A DNA stretch of 64,000 nt from Sabellastarte sp. h YS-2021. Its lineage: Eukaryota > Annelida > Polychaeta > Sabellida > Sabellidae. The translations under genes were made by a program, and so were the position numbers. The notes below the pieces were generated by a model. That model did not search any database. It was not told the DNA's origin and was given only the letters and a program-made list of their open reading frames with translations. Of the stretch, positions 9,194 to 20,796 are shown piece by piece (within the stretch, counting starts at the first letter, position 1; each line of letters begins with the position of its first letter). The stretch covers positions 153,226,881-153,290,880 of the forward strand of contig OZ024928.1 in NCBI GenBank assembly GCA_964017235.1, read 5' to 3'.

Positions 9194-10617
9194 AATAGGA
9201 TAATCCCATTCAACATTAAACATGTGATATGACGACCATTTTGTTTTTGAAACTAGGCCAAATTACTACCAGGCTAACTTTCCTAGCCATGTATCTTAAA
9301 TCTTTTGTGCAAATTTGATGAACCTAGATGCAATATTTCAAGTTTTAGAGCATCTTAATGATTTTGAAATAATTGGCTATGGTGGCCATTTTGTTTTTCA
9401 AAATAAGGCCAAAATTTTTCTCAGACAAAGTTATTTTCACATTCAGAACCTCTAGGAGCAAGGGGAAATATAAGGCCATTTTAATAGGATAACCCTGTTT
9501 GACATTAAACATGTGATATGCGACCATTTTGTTTTTAGGACTTGGCCAAAATTACTATCAGGCTAGCTTTTCTAGCCATATATCTTCTGTGCAAATTTGA
9601 TGAAGCTAGCTGGAATATTTCAAGATTTAGAGCACCTTTATGATTTTCAAACAGTTACCTATGGCAGCCATTTTGTTTTTCAAAATTAGGCCAAAATTAT
9701 GCAGACAGGTTTTCATAGCCATAAACATTCCCTGCAAATTTGGTGAAGATATCTTAATAAATAAATGAGATGTTAAGGTTTATGTAAAAACGTGACAAAC
9801 GGACAGACGTACAGACACACAAATGGGCCATGTATGGAAGGCGTTTTATAATCTCCCGACCATGGCCTTCCCTTTTCATGGTCTGTCTTTACATTTTGAA
9901 GCCATAGTACCAATAAAAAGGGAGAAATAAGGATGTGACAACCCCATTTAACCTTGAAGCAGGGGTCAAAGGTCAAATTCAACACCTGGAAAAGATTCCT
10001 AGACCATGACTTCCTGCAAGTTGTTTTCACATTCCGAACCTCTAGGAGCAATTTTAGGGGAGATATAAGGCCTTTTTAATTGGATAACCCCATTTGACAT
10101 TAGACATGTGATATGGCAGTCATTTTGTTTTTGAACTATGCCAAAATTTCTATCAGGCTAGCTTTTCTAGCCATATAGCTTTTGTGCAAATTTGATGAAA
10201 GTAGCTAGAATATTTCAAGATTTAGAGCACCTTTATGATTTTCAAACAATTACCTATGTTGGCGATTTTGTTTTTCAAAATGAGGCCAAAAGTTTGCACA
10301 GACAGGTTTTCGTAGCCATAAACATTCCCTGCAAATTTGGTGAAGATATCTTAATAAATGAATGAGATGTAAAAACATGACGGACGGACAGACGGACGCA
10401 TGCACGTACGGAAGGTGTTTTATAATATCCCAACCACAGCCTTCGGCTGCAGGCAGCAGGCAGGAGGTAATTAACAGAGTACAACAGGGAAATTTCTGAG
10501 TCCTTGCCATTGGATTATTTGAAATGAACTTGCTACCAACATAAGCAGTGGATATTTAATTTTTGCTTCCCAATAGAACATACGGAGTAAATAAGATACT
10601 CGGAAGCGTTTATCGCC
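9194..10617 (+). repeat. Host interspersed repeat, tandem-like copies
   Basis: Several related blocks each carry 'gataaccc..tttgacatt..acatgtgatatg', 'gccattttgtttttcaaaat' and 'ggcctttttaat'. They recur near 9194, 9480 and 10065. The 10068-10086 copy is the best empty relative of the DIRS insertion site. Related sequence in reverse orientation lies at about 33010-34080 and near 60450-61540. No coding frame is convincing. Confidence 0.7.
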
Positions 10618-11020
10618 ATGAAGTCATGTTATAACTACTACAATTTATGGCAATGTCACTTCATGTATACATGAAATCATGTTATAACTACTGCAGTTTG
10701 TGGCAATGTCACTTCATGTATACGTGAAATCATGTTATAACTACTACATTTTATGGCAATGTCACTTCATGTATACATGAAATCATGTTATAACTACTGC
10801 GGTTTATGGCAATGTCGCTTCATGTATACGTGAAATCATGTTATAACTACTACATTTTATGGCAGTGTCACTTCATGTATGCATGAAATCATGTTATTAC
10901 TACCGCAGTTTATGGCAACGTCACTTCATACATGCATGAAATCATGTTATAACTACTGCAGTTTATGGCAATGTCACTTCATGTATGGATGAAATTATGT
11001 CAGAAAAACTGCAATATTTG
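10618..11020 (+). repeat. 53-bp tandem satellite array
   Basis: About 7.5 units with a strict 53-bp spacing: catgttataactact recurs at 10625, 10678, 10731, 10784, 10837, 10890 and 10943. Alternate units share variants (ctgcagttt versus ctacatttt), hinting at a two-unit higher-order repeat. Confidence 0.92.
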
Positions 11021-11299
11021 ACAATGTCACTCATTACTTGTCCAAAAGTTCATTTAAAATGACTAGTTTGTAAAGAGCAATTTGTGCACAAATGCAAAAG
11101 TATTTTTCCAGTAGCAAAAAAAAAAGCCTACTCATACATAGTGTGTCTTGTATGTATATACATGGAGCAGATAGCATTTAAATTGTTATTAATTGATAAA
11201 TACAAACTGGTTTATACTATATAGTGCCTTGTAAAATGTACATCGTTACACATTGACCCATAATCTACCCCATAGCAAGGTCCATAGTAACACTTTTTA

Positions 11300-12470
11300 C
11301 CCTGAAGGGCTGTCGGGGTATTGTTTTCACCCATGGTGTCCGGATGGGCGGCGGGAAAAAGTTTGTCCGGGCTGTATCTCAGAAACCATAAGGTGTAGGA
11401 AGTTGATACATTGGTTAGGGACATTGGTTAGGATGTGTAGGTGTGCAACGTCATAGTCTGACCTTGATTTCACCTTTGACCTTGCCGTAGTGACCTTGAC
11501 CTATAAAATCTTGTCTGGGCTATATCTCGGAAACCGTAAGGTGTAGGAAGTTGATACTTGGTAGGGACATTGGTTAGGGGTTGTAGGTGTGCAACGTCAT
11601 GGTGTGACCTTGATTTGACCTTTGACGTTGCCGTAGTGACCTTGACCTATAAAATCGTGTCTGGGCTATATCTCGAAAACCGTAAGGTGTAGGAAGTTGA
11701 TAATTGGTAGGGACATTGGTTAGGGGTTGTAGGTGTCCAACGTCATGGTCTGACCTTGATTTGACCTTTGACCTTGCCGTTGACCTGTAAAATCTTGTCC
11801 GGGCTATATAAGGTGTAGGAAGTTGATATTGGGACATTGGCTAGGGTGTGTAGATGTAAGACGTCATGGTGTGACCTTGATTTGACCTTGCCGTAGTGAC
11901 CTTGACCTATAATGCCTTGTCTGGGCTATATTTCGGAAACCATAAGGTGGTTGGAAGTTGATATTTGGTAGGGACATTGGTCGGGTGTTATATGTGTGCA
12001 ACGTCATGGGTGTCTTTGGGTGTCTTTTAATGTAGATTAAGCACTGTTAAAGTCATATTAGAATTCATTAACTGTTTTACTTTTGCAACTTCCCATTGTA
12101 ACAGATGGTATTGCATCAAGTGAGCCACAGGTTTTGCCCGAACTCCACACAAAAGCATGTGTTGCCACATCTGTATGTATGGGTAATATTTAAAACTTGC
12201 AAACCACAATTCAACCATAGAAATGAATATCAAAATGGGAGAAGTCTTAAAGCTTCATAATTTTTAGTTAACTGAATTGTCCTGTTTTAATACTTAATCT
12301 TTACATGCGGTTTCTTTCTCTTAGATGTTATTTTCGCTACTTAAACATTATTTGGACACTGACACTGCTCTTAAAGTATCCCAATCTGTGTACTGTTTCA
12401 CTACTTCTATATCTCATGGTGTTGAAAACTATTTCCCCAGGCTGTGGGGTATGGGCATCTCTGATGCTAT
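11300..12470 (+). mobile_element. Helentron/HINE-like element with about 145-bp core repeats (copy R1)
   Basis: Near the 5' end there is a hairpin, CACCCAT (11328-11334) with its near complement ATGGGCG (11343-11349). About five core repeats of 140-148 bp follow (gtaaggtgtaggaagttgata...gaccttgatttgacc), then about 230 bp of single-copy sequence. The 3' end carries two hairpins: CCCCA/TGGGG (12435-12449) and GCATC-TCT-GATGC (12455-12467). It stops at TTTT next to 'agtatgatcacccc'. A related uninterrupted site, 'ctttttagtatgatgacccc', is at 13542-13563, so the 3' edge is precise. Helentron affinity is inferred from hairpins, core repeats and the T-rich target. Confidence 0.6.
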
Positions 12471-13302
12471 TTTTAGTATGATCACCCCACTTGACCTTAA
12501 AGCAGAGGCCAAAGGTCACATTTGACACTTGCAAAAATATTGCCGGGCATGATTTATCAGAAGGGAGATATTAGACCTTTTTGATATGATGACCCCCTTA
12601 TTTGACATTAAAAATGTGACATGGTGTCCCCTTATTTGACATTAAAAATGTGACATGGTGTCCATTTTGATTCAAAACAAGGCCAAATTACGGGCGGGCG
12701 GGTGATGGGAAAAGTTTGTCTGAGCTGTGTCTTAGAAAACATAAGGTGTAGGAAGTTGATTCTTGGTAGGGACATTGGTTAGGGGGTGTAGGTGTGCACC
12801 GTCATGGTGTGACCTTGATTTGACCTTGCCGTAGTGACCTTTACCTTTAAAATCTTGTCCGGGCTATATCTCGGAAACCGTAAGGTGTAGGAAGTTGATA
12901 CTTGGTATGGACATTGGTTACGGGGTGTAGGTGTGCAACATCATGGTCTGACCTTGATTTGACCTTACTGTAGTGATCTTGATCTATAAAATCTTGTCCG
13001 GGCTATATCTCAGAAACCGTAAGGTGTAGGAAGTTGATACTTGGTAGGGGACATTGGTTAGGGGGTGTAGGTGTGCAACGTCATGGTCTGACCTTGATTT
13101 GACCTTTGACCTTACCATAGTGACCTTGACCTATAAAATCTTGTCTGGGCTATATCTCGGAAACTGTAAGGTATAGGAAGTTGATACTTGGTAGGGACCT
13201 TGGTTAGGGGGTGTAGGTGTGCAACGTCATGGTGTGACCTTGATTTGACCTTGCTGTAGTGACCTTTACCTATAAAATCTTGTCCGGCTATATCTCGGAA
13301 AC
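12471..13302 (+). repeat. Host repeat plus truncated core-repeat array (R2)
   Basis: 12471-12690 is host repeat ('ttttagtatgatcacccc...aaggccaaattacgggcgggcggg'), including a local duplication of 'cccttatttgacattaaaaa' near 12590-12660. 12700-13302 holds about four core repeats of the R family. The array ends abruptly at 'ggaaaccg' and joins a DIRS-end-like remnant rather than the usual 3' end. The 12480-12830 segment recurs at about 13550-13850. Confidence 0.65.
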
Positions 13303-13345
13303 CGCATGCCAGGCAAATGCATTTGTCCACTAGGTCAGATGTTTT
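13303..13345 (-). repeat. DIRS terminal remnant
   Basis: The reverse complement reads catctgacctagtggac followed by sequence ending ...ggcatgcgg. It matches the left end of the chimeric DIRS copy at 61543-61590. The flank beyond it (13345-13735) also matches the flank of that copy (about 61150-61540) in opposite orientation. It looks like what is left of a deleted DIRS insertion. Confidence 0.45.
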
Positions 13346-13735
13346 TTACAAAATAAATGGATATTTACCAAATTTTTTGGATATGTTTCACCTAAGAACC
13401 TTATTAGGATTTTGGCAAAACTTGTTCTTTATGCGATTTGTTTCTGTTTGCAGTGACACCAAAAGTAATGAATGGATTTTCTGAAATTTTTTATGTGAAA
13501 AGGGGGTCCGACCCCAAGGACTAATATATAAGAGATACAAGGCCTTTTTAGTATGATGACCCCACTTGACCTTGAAGCAGAGGCCAAAGGTCACATTTGA
13601 CACTTGCAAAAAAATTGCAGGGCATGATTTATCAGAAGGGAGATATTAGACCTTTTTGATATGATGACCCCCTTATTTGACATTAAAAATGTGACATGGT
13701 GCCCATTTTGATTCAAAACAAGGCCAAATTACGGG
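13346..13735 (+). repeat. Host repeat segment shared with 61150-61540
   Basis: Contains 'acaaaataaatggatatt', 'gacaccaaaagtaatgaatgg' and 'ggcctttttagtatgatgacc'. The reverse complement of about 61150-61540 aligns along its length with few gaps by eye. Confidence 0.65.
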
Positions 13736-14320
13736 CGGGCGGGTGATGGGAAAAGTTTGTCTGAGCTGTATCTTAGAAAACATAAGGTGTAGGAAGTTGA
13801 TTCTTGGTAGGGACATTGGTTAGGGGTTGTAGGTGTGCAGCATCATGGTGTGACCTAGATTTGACCTTTGACCTTGTCGTAGTGACCTTGACCTGTAAAA
13901 TCTTGTTGCACCTTTGGGTCTGTCTTTTGATGCAGATTAAGCACTGTTAAAGTCATATTAGAATTCATTAAGAATTTTACTTTTACAACTTCCCATTGTA
14001 ACATGGAATTTCGTCACGTGAGCCACAGATTTCGCTCCAACACCACACATAAGCATTCATTGAATGTATTACCACTTCTGTATGCATTTTAATATTCAAA
14101 ACATCTAAACCATAATTCGGTATCCAGATGTAGATAAAGAGTACATGCATTATCTTTCTCTTAGACATTATTTTCTCTATTTAAACATTGTTTGGACCTT
14201 TATATAACTGACAGTGCTCTGAAAGTATCCTGAACTTTGTACTAATACAGTACTTCTATATCTCATGGTGTTAAAAATATTTCCCTAGGCTGTGGGGTAC
14301 GGGCATCTCTGATGCTATTT
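13736..14320 (+). mobile_element. Helentron/HINE-like element, short copy (R3)
   Basis: One core repeat, then the same 'gcagattaagcactgttaaa...' single-copy block and the same 3' end with hairpin GCATC-TCT-GATGC, followed by a T run. It differs from R1 mainly in core-repeat number. Confidence 0.55.
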
Positions 14321-14716
14321 TTTTTCAACAATACAAAATTTGCCACATAAGTGCTCATAGCCAAGTCCACACTAACATTGATTGATTGAAAGTGTTATTT
14401 TTTTGGCCATAACCCTTTTTCCTTTTTTTTTTGCATTTTCAATGCCAACCTGTTGTAATGAAGAGTTATAATTGTTAAATCCACCAAGGATGTCCTATTA
14501 AGTTTTGTGATTCCAGTTGATTTTGTTAAATTTCTGATAAATTGGCAGAGAAGCCAAATTGATGGGAACATCCTTAAGGGTGCTGGTTGGTGTCCGGAAA
14601 GAGAAAGTTCAGTGTCATGAAAAAGGCAATATCCAAGGAAATATACAAAGAATGACACCAACTGTGGTCTGAGGGATTGAAATCTATTACTTGTGTTTGT
14701 GTATGTTCTTTTTCAG

Positions 14717-14816
14717 TGCCATATCTACTGAAAATAAGGGCCGCAAACTTTTAGCCAAGATGGGTTGGAAAGAAGGAGAAAGTCTAGGAAAGTCAACCAC
14801 AGGGATTACTGAGCCA
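14717..14816 (+). CDS. AGGF1: AGGF1-like G-patch exon (N-terminal half of the domain)
   Basis: An internal exon of 100 nt: one base completing a split codon, then 33 codons. It follows a pyrimidine-rich acceptor (ttctttttcag, to 14716) and precedes a consensus donor GTAAGT (14817). It encodes the first half of a G-patch, the Gly-rich RNA-helicase/RNA-interacting motif. The residues NKGRKLLAKMGWKEGESLGK follow the family pattern, including the invariant MGW and LGK. The nearest match I know is the C-terminal G-patch of AGGF1 (angiogenic factor with G-patch and FHA domains). RBM5/10 and SUGP1 are weaker alternatives. The partner exon is at 45439. I see no convincing upstream exons in the window, so the FHA part is presumably further upstream. 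Confidence 0.68.
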
Positions 14817-14987
14817 GTAAGTGTATCAACATCACCCTTAAAATGCATGATATATTTGGAAATTAATACAGCTGGAAACTATAGTTCAAAATCTTTGAAA
14901 GGTAGTCATTGTAGCCTGGTGAGTTAGTTTGGAACATACAGAAACTTAGCAGGTGTTCCTGAGGGTAGTTGAATGGACATGTAATAC

Positions 14988-15085
14988 GTGTGCAAGCAAA
15001 TCTCCAACAGACAAATGGTTTGAAACCACACTATGAGATTTACAATCCATTGCCCTAACCACTTGGTCACAATGACCACAGTTTT
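14988..15085 (-). mobile_element. tRNA-derived SINE head
   Basis: On the minus strand an A-box-like TGACCAAGTGG (15059-15069) is followed by a B-box GGTTTCAAACC (15017-15027). The spacing is about right for a tRNA-type pol III promoter. It does not close into a proper cloverleaf with an acceptor stem, so I call it a SINE fragment rather than a tRNA gene. Confidence 0.5.
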
Positions 15086-15890
15086 TGGTAATGTTATTGC
15101 AGGGGCCTTCCTGATCCTTATTCATTGGTTTAAGAATTTCACATATTTCCTGTCCTGGTAGGTTGTTACTTGGTGTCAAACATAGATGGTAAATACATGT
15201 ATTTTTACAGTACACTTTGGAAAACAGTAAGTGAAATAATAAGAGAATTCAAGGGTTGTTTTCCATTTATTTTCTGTCATTTTCTTTTAATAATAAGCAA
15301 AAAGAAAATTATTGTTATAACGTGACAAATTTCATACTTCACTACTGCTTTCATTTGGCAGCTTTTGATGTGTGTGATTCATGGAGGTACCTATGTGATG
15401 TTTTAACTTTGAAAGCCAGATGTTATATTTCTGTTACATTGAAAACCAGAGATTTTTACTAAAAAAAAGTAGGCCTGATGGTTAATATAAATTGCATTCA
15501 TATTCTTGATGTCAGTATCTGTGTGATGTCAATATGCATGGAAAAACCTCGGTAATATATAAATTTTTCATGATAGCTTACAGTTTGAGAGGAATATTGA
15601 AAACCACTGGGTGTAAGACATTATAATTTGCCTACTTTGAAAACACACACTATTGTATTAATTGAATCCAAGTAGTGCATAAAATAGCTGTAATATTTTC
15701 TGTTGCATAGCTTTGTGGTGGTCCACCATACAAGCTTCACATAAAATGCCTAAAAGCTATTCTGAAAACCTTTGTAAGGAAGTAACAGAGGTGAATTGCA
15801 TGTTTTCTCAGATCTTTGCCACTTTTACAAGTCGTTCAGTGATGGTTACCTGTCAGCATCAAAACCATGTTAAAGGTGATGGGTCATACT
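15086..15890. other. Intronic sequence with no feature seen
   Basis: AT-rich intronic DNA with short chance frames only. No terminal repeats or satellites were identified. Confidence 0.4.
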
Positions 15891-16266
15891 TAATGTTGGT
15901 ATCGAATAATAATATGCATATCGATGTCAAACCATATTTTTGTCTTCTGTATCGATCGATATTGAAATATCGGGGCATGAGATGCTTTCCTCTGGGAGTC
16001 CTTCCAAACTCTTTCGTGAGGTTTAGTATTTCCCGAAACGTAAACAAATATGGCGTTTCCGCTTTAGCGGTAAGTGAAAGTTTACAAAAATAATATGAAA
16101 ACCAATGTATTCTTCAAATATTTTCCTTTATTTGAATGAAAAACCCCATATTTGTACCTGTTAAGTAGTATATTTCGATATTGATGTAGCACTCTACATT
16201 ATTGATATCGGCAAATTTAGCGTGAATCGATAAATATTTCAATATCGATAAACAATACCAGCACTA
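15891..16266. mobile_element. hAT-type MITE with 8-bp target duplication
   Basis: A 376-bp element begins TAATGTTGGTAT and ends ATACCAGCACTA, which are imperfect inverted termini. It is bordered by a perfect 8-bp duplication, GTCATACT (15883-15890 and 16267-16274). 8-bp duplications are diagnostic of the hAT superfamily. The interior is rich in ATCGAT/ATATCG motifs and encodes no transposase. The 126-codon frame crossing its left edge is not meaningful. Confidence 0.85.
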
Positions 16267-16317
16267 GTCATACTACAACAGATCCAAGCTTAACTATTTT
16301 GAAAACATTATCATCTG

Positions 16318-16614
16318 CCACTGTGGCCTAGCTGGTAGCACACCTGTCTAGGAAATCAGAGGACGTAGGTTCAAACCCAGGTACAGGCCGATACCTAGTG
16401 GCTCCGATGACCACTTAAAATGGCGGTCCACGTTGATAAAACGGTCATCCTTGAGCCTCTATCTTTCAGTTAGGAGAATGTCAGTTACTTGTGAGTTGGG
16501 GCTGTATCTGTACAGTCAGATGGGTTAAGTAGCGCTTTGAGTTCTGTTGTATATGGAGATATTGCACCGAGTATAAATACACAATACAAAAAAAAAAATA
16601 ATAATAATAATAAT
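16318..16614 (+). mobile_element. tRNA-derived SINE with (AAT)n tail
   Basis: A-box TGGCCTAGCTGG (16324-16335) and B-box GGTTCAAACCC (16368-16378) lie near the 5' end. A body of about 220 bp follows, then a tail of A and AAT repeats at about 16589-16614. This is the classic layout of a full-length tRNA-head SINE in sense orientation within the intron. Confidence 0.75.
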
Positions 16615-17894
16615 TATCCTAACCTTTTATATTTGTATTTATTTTGTAATGAGTGGTTTGAGAGTTGGATCCACAATGTATGGCTCTCCACTGCCAGCTG
16701 TGATCAAAGAACATATTTACATGCTATCATTATGTCGTCTGTTACAACTATTTGGTGTATTCTCTCCAGAACTTGCATGTCCAGTTATCCATGGCAAATT
16801 TCCTCTTACAGAGGCATCAATATGTTGCCCGGAAATAAAATTGCTTTAGCGAGACCATGTTTTCTTATATTATTTGCACCGGCAGAGTGATGACTTGTTG
16901 TACATAATTAACAGGTTTTAGTAAAACAGAAAATTAAAGATGGGTACAGGGGATGAATCCTTTAAAATAAGACAAAAGAAAATCCAAATTAGTGCCAATT
17001 TCAGTTTGAAGAAGAAAGATTATTATTTTTCTATATACCTAAGTATATTATTTTACGTAAAGACAATAATATCATACAGTACAAAACACAGTGAACAACA
17101 TGTGGAAAATTATGTCAAGTTACAATTTACAACATTACAGTACATTAATGTGTTACACTTAAATCGATGTTTCTTGTATTTCTACAAAAGATTACAATGT
17201 TACAAAGTAAAAAGTAAATTTCAAATATGCCTGAAGTTTCTGTGCATTTTTATAGCATGTCAAAGAGTTTTTTCAAAGAGTCATCAAATCTGATACTTTG
17301 CTACTCCAACCTATATATTGGGTTTGGAATATTATGAGTTTGGATTTCAGCATTGCTAAGAAATGAAAAAAAGACGATAACTTGATCATGTGACTTAATT
17401 TTATTGACCTACCATTTTCTAAACAAAAGGAGGAAATTAAGTATTAAAAGCTCTGAATCATTACAAAGTGGAATACTTCGTAGAATTTGGCAAATATTGA
17501 AATCAGTAATTATATCCATATTTCCATTCAGCCATACTTTCAGTCTATTCCAAAATATAGCAGAGTTATGACACAATGCTAATTGATGGTCTAAAGTATG
17601 TTTGCCATTACAAAATGTACAGATTATATGTTTTGTGTGAAGTCAGGTGTTAAAGGCTTAAAGCTAGAAATGTTAAATTTGCCACAATATGTTAAATTCA
17701 CTGCTGTAGGTACCTTGTAAATGTGGAAAATTAGCCTGAATGTGAGCAAATTTAGCATGAGGGGAGGTAACAAATGTGTTTAGAATTTACTTCAAGTAAA
17801 GGAAAATATTGCAAATTTTCTTCTATTTCTCACTTCATACCATATCAAAATTGAACCAACGACTTCTGACAGGTATGTAGTTTTCATCATCATT
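16615..17894. other. Intronic sequence with no supported feature
   Basis: AT-rich intronic DNA. Two open frames of 117 codons (ending 16890 and 17293) show no domain and sit in low-complexity sequence, so I do not call them genes. Confidence 0.4.
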
Positions 17895-18970
17895 TTTACC
17901 CAGATCTGGGGTATTATTTTCACCCATGGTGTCCGGATGGGTGGGCGGGCGACAGGAAAAAGTTTGTCCGGGCTGTATCTCAGAAACCGTAAGGTGTAGG
18001 AAGTTGATACCTGGTAGGGACATTGGTTAGGGGGTGTAGCTGTGCAACGTCATGGTCTGACCTTGATTTGACTTTTGACCTTGCCATAGTGACCTTGACC
18101 TATAAAATCTTGTCCGGGTTTTATCGTGGAAACCATAAGGTGTAGGAAGTTGATACTTGGTATGGAAATTGGTTAGGGGTTGTAGGTGTGCAACGTCATG
18201 GTGTGACCTTGATTTGACCTTGCCGTAGTGACCTTGACCTATAAAATCTTGTGTGGGCTATATCTTGGAAACTGTAAGGTGCAGGAAGTTGATGCTGGTA
18301 GGGGCATTGGTTAGGGGTTGTAGGTGTGCAGCATCATGGTGTGACCTTGTTTTGACCTTTAACCTTGTGGTAATGACCTTGACCTGTAAAATCTTGTTGC
18401 ACCTTTGGGTCTGTCTTTTGATGCAGATTAAGCACTGTTAAAGTCATATTAGAATTCATTAAGAATTTTACTTTTACAACTTCCCATTGTTACAGTAGAA
18501 ATTTCATCAAGTGAGCCACAGACTTTGCTCCAACACCACACATAAGCATTCATTGAATGTATTGCCACTTCTGTATGCATGGTAATATTCAAAACATCCA
18601 AACCATAATTCGGCCATGCCAGATGTAGATAAAGAGTGTCGTAATGTTAAGTTTACTGATTAATGCTGTCATCTTGTTATTGAATTGTCTTGTTTTAATA
18701 CTTCATCTTTAATAATAATAATAATAATAGTAGGATTTATATAGCGCAAAATTGATACAAATCCTCTAATGCGCTTGAGTCCAAGAAGGGAGAGTACATA
18801 CATGCATTATCTTTCTCTTAGACATTATTTTCTCTATTTAAACATTGTTTGGACCTTTATATAACTGACAGTGCTCTGAAAGTATCCTGGACTTTGTACT
18901 GATACAGTACTTCTATATCTCATGGTGTTAAAAATATTTCCCTAGGCTGTGGGGTACGGGCATCTCTGAT
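17895..18970 (+). mobile_element. Helentron/HINE-like element (copy R4)
   Basis: The 5' part shows palindrome CCCAGATCTGGG (17899-17910) and hairpin CACCCAT/ATGGGTG (17921-17927 and 17937-17943). Four core repeats of about 145 bp run to about 18390. The standard single-copy block and the 3' end 'gggcatctctgatggtattttt' follow. It is the most complete copy of the family and defines both ends, although a small AAT-rich fragment has inserted near its 3' part. Confidence 0.62.
18709..18792. repeat. (AAT)n microsatellite with retroelement-tail fragment
   Basis: TAATAATAATAATAATAAT is followed by 'gtaggatttatatagcgc'. This block is absent from the equivalent place in R3, so it is a separate insertion. 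The sequence resembles the reverse complement of a retroelement 3' tail ending in an ATT repeat. The family is not identified. Confidence 0.5.
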
Positions 18971-20557
18971 GGTATTTTTGACACATTGTAAAGGCTATGT
19001 AACATCAGATTTTTACTGGTGGAGGAATTCTGGTGAGGGACTGGTCAAAGTATGAATAGTGCCAAACAGAAATATAGGATATAAGAAGCCATTACTGATA
19101 TTCAAACCTGATTGCAGAAGTGGTGTGCCAAGCTGCTTATTTTGAGACATTGCTTGACGTGTACTGACGACAAAGTTAAAGATTGGAGGAATGTTTTTAT
19201 GTTTGGAGAATAAATTTACACTGTAGAGTTGTAAACTTAAAAAAACCCATAAATTTATGTATCCCGTTCATGAAATCTAATTATTCAAAATATTAGGGTT
19301 GACTGGGTACTTCTGTGTCTACCACACAAAGACACATATAATTAAGTCAAAATTAAGTGCCTTTTGCAAAAAAATATGAGACCAACCACTATCTTTCCCT
19401 TTCTCCCTGATACCATTTATCAATTTTTAAAGTTCAAACCTGATCATTGTATGCATGTGTGTTTAACAGAAAAAATAGTGGGTAAATCAAGTGTGGGTGG
19501 AATGTGCTTGTGGTTCTTGCACCATATTTCCCTCCCATTGTATTGTGTCTCCGTCCCCCACCCCACTTCCTCCGCCCCGCCTTACAAATCTCAGCTTTTG
19601 GGCCCAGACAGTTATTTTACCCCCCCCCCCCCCCCCCAACAGAACAAGGAAACCTGGCACTTAAGAAGGATATAAACCTACCTTTGTTAATAAACCTACC
19701 GCCCAGAGAAAATGTGGCCTGGTTATTGTACAGATTCAGTGAAAGAACTCTGTAAGTCCCTTCACTTGTGCAAAACTTTATTTCTTCCATTATTTGTGCA
19801 ATCACAAGAATTTTTTATTTCATTTGAAAAACATGAATTTATACCAATATGTATATTAAGGTCACTTTCTGAATGTATGTAAAAACTATTTCAGGGTTAA
19901 CAATAAAAATCTCAATGTGATGCAATCTGATGCAGTGGGAAACCTTCATTTCTCTGTCACGAAATTGTTTCGCATTTGTAATGGCTGACATTTGAAAAGC
20001 ATCTACAGAAATCAGGCATAAGTGGCAAAAAATTTATATATACAACTTACTGTTTATTGCTGTGATAAAAATGGAATTCCTTTACGTAAACAGAAATCAT
20101 GACAGTATCAGCCTTGTGAGTGGGCTAACTATTTATTTTGATATTGTTGCTGAATGCCAGTAATAACAACAATTTATTTCATGCAGAGCCACTTTCCTGT
20201 GCCTTTAAAGGTTTTCGGAACATGGAATCAACCTGTCCTCATAATTAGGTTTATATCTACCCCTCTTTTGCAAAGCCATTGGGACATGACTGTTATCTAT
20301 AAAATGTGTTTATAGTAGGTATGGTGGCCAATGTTAGTCGTAGACATCTGGTTGAATCATTATCAACTTTAAGTGAAACTAGCAAACTTATTCTTTGTTT
20401 TATGTTTGTAAAATATTCACTAATTTTTAAGATCAAATTTCTATTTGCATGATCTAATTTTACTCCACTTTCCTCCCTTATTACATGCTCTCTACTTTTC
20501 CCAAAAAATAGAATTCACTGAAATATATCAAATTAACAAGAAAATTTCAACCAAAGA
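18971..20557. other. Intronic sequence with a poly-C run
   Basis: No gene seen. A C-rich stretch at about 19545-19640 ends in a run of about 17 C (19621-19637), where sequence length is likely uncertain. The rest is plain AT-rich intron. Confidence 0.45.
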
Positions 20558-20796
20558 TGGGGGCCATGTTGGCAGAGTGGTAACACTCTTGCCTCCCACC
20601 TCTGAGTCCGTGGTTCGGTTCACAGCTCTACCTCAAGTGGGAAAGCTGGTAGTTGCTTGCGGTTGGTCGGCAGTTTACAGTACAGAACAATGACCAACTG
20701 TATGTACTGGTTTCCTCTGCCCTTCCAACTACCCGTCGTGATATAACCTGTACAGTGTTGAAAGCGACGTAAAACCCCAAATAAATAAATAAATAA
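20558..20796 (+). mobile_element. tRNA-derived SINE, family A copy 1
   Basis: A-box TGGCAGAGTGG (20570-20580) and B-box GGTTCGGTTC (20612-20621) are followed by a body with 'cagtttacagtacagaac' and the 3' motif 'gttgaaagcgacgtaaaac', ending in (AAAT)n. A second copy lies at 36289-36521. The 3' motif resembles that of widespread molluscan SINEs, from memory of the family style only. Flanks share AGATGGG, a possible target duplication. Confidence 0.78.

Noticed and set aside
16537-17293. Two 117-codon open frames in the intron
   Set aside because: They begin in a SINE tail or AT-rich DNA, show no domain and have no splice context.
20558-20640. Possible tRNA gene at the SINE heads
   Set aside because: A- and B-boxes are present, but no acceptor-stem pairing is visible, and each is followed by a SINE body and A-rich tail.
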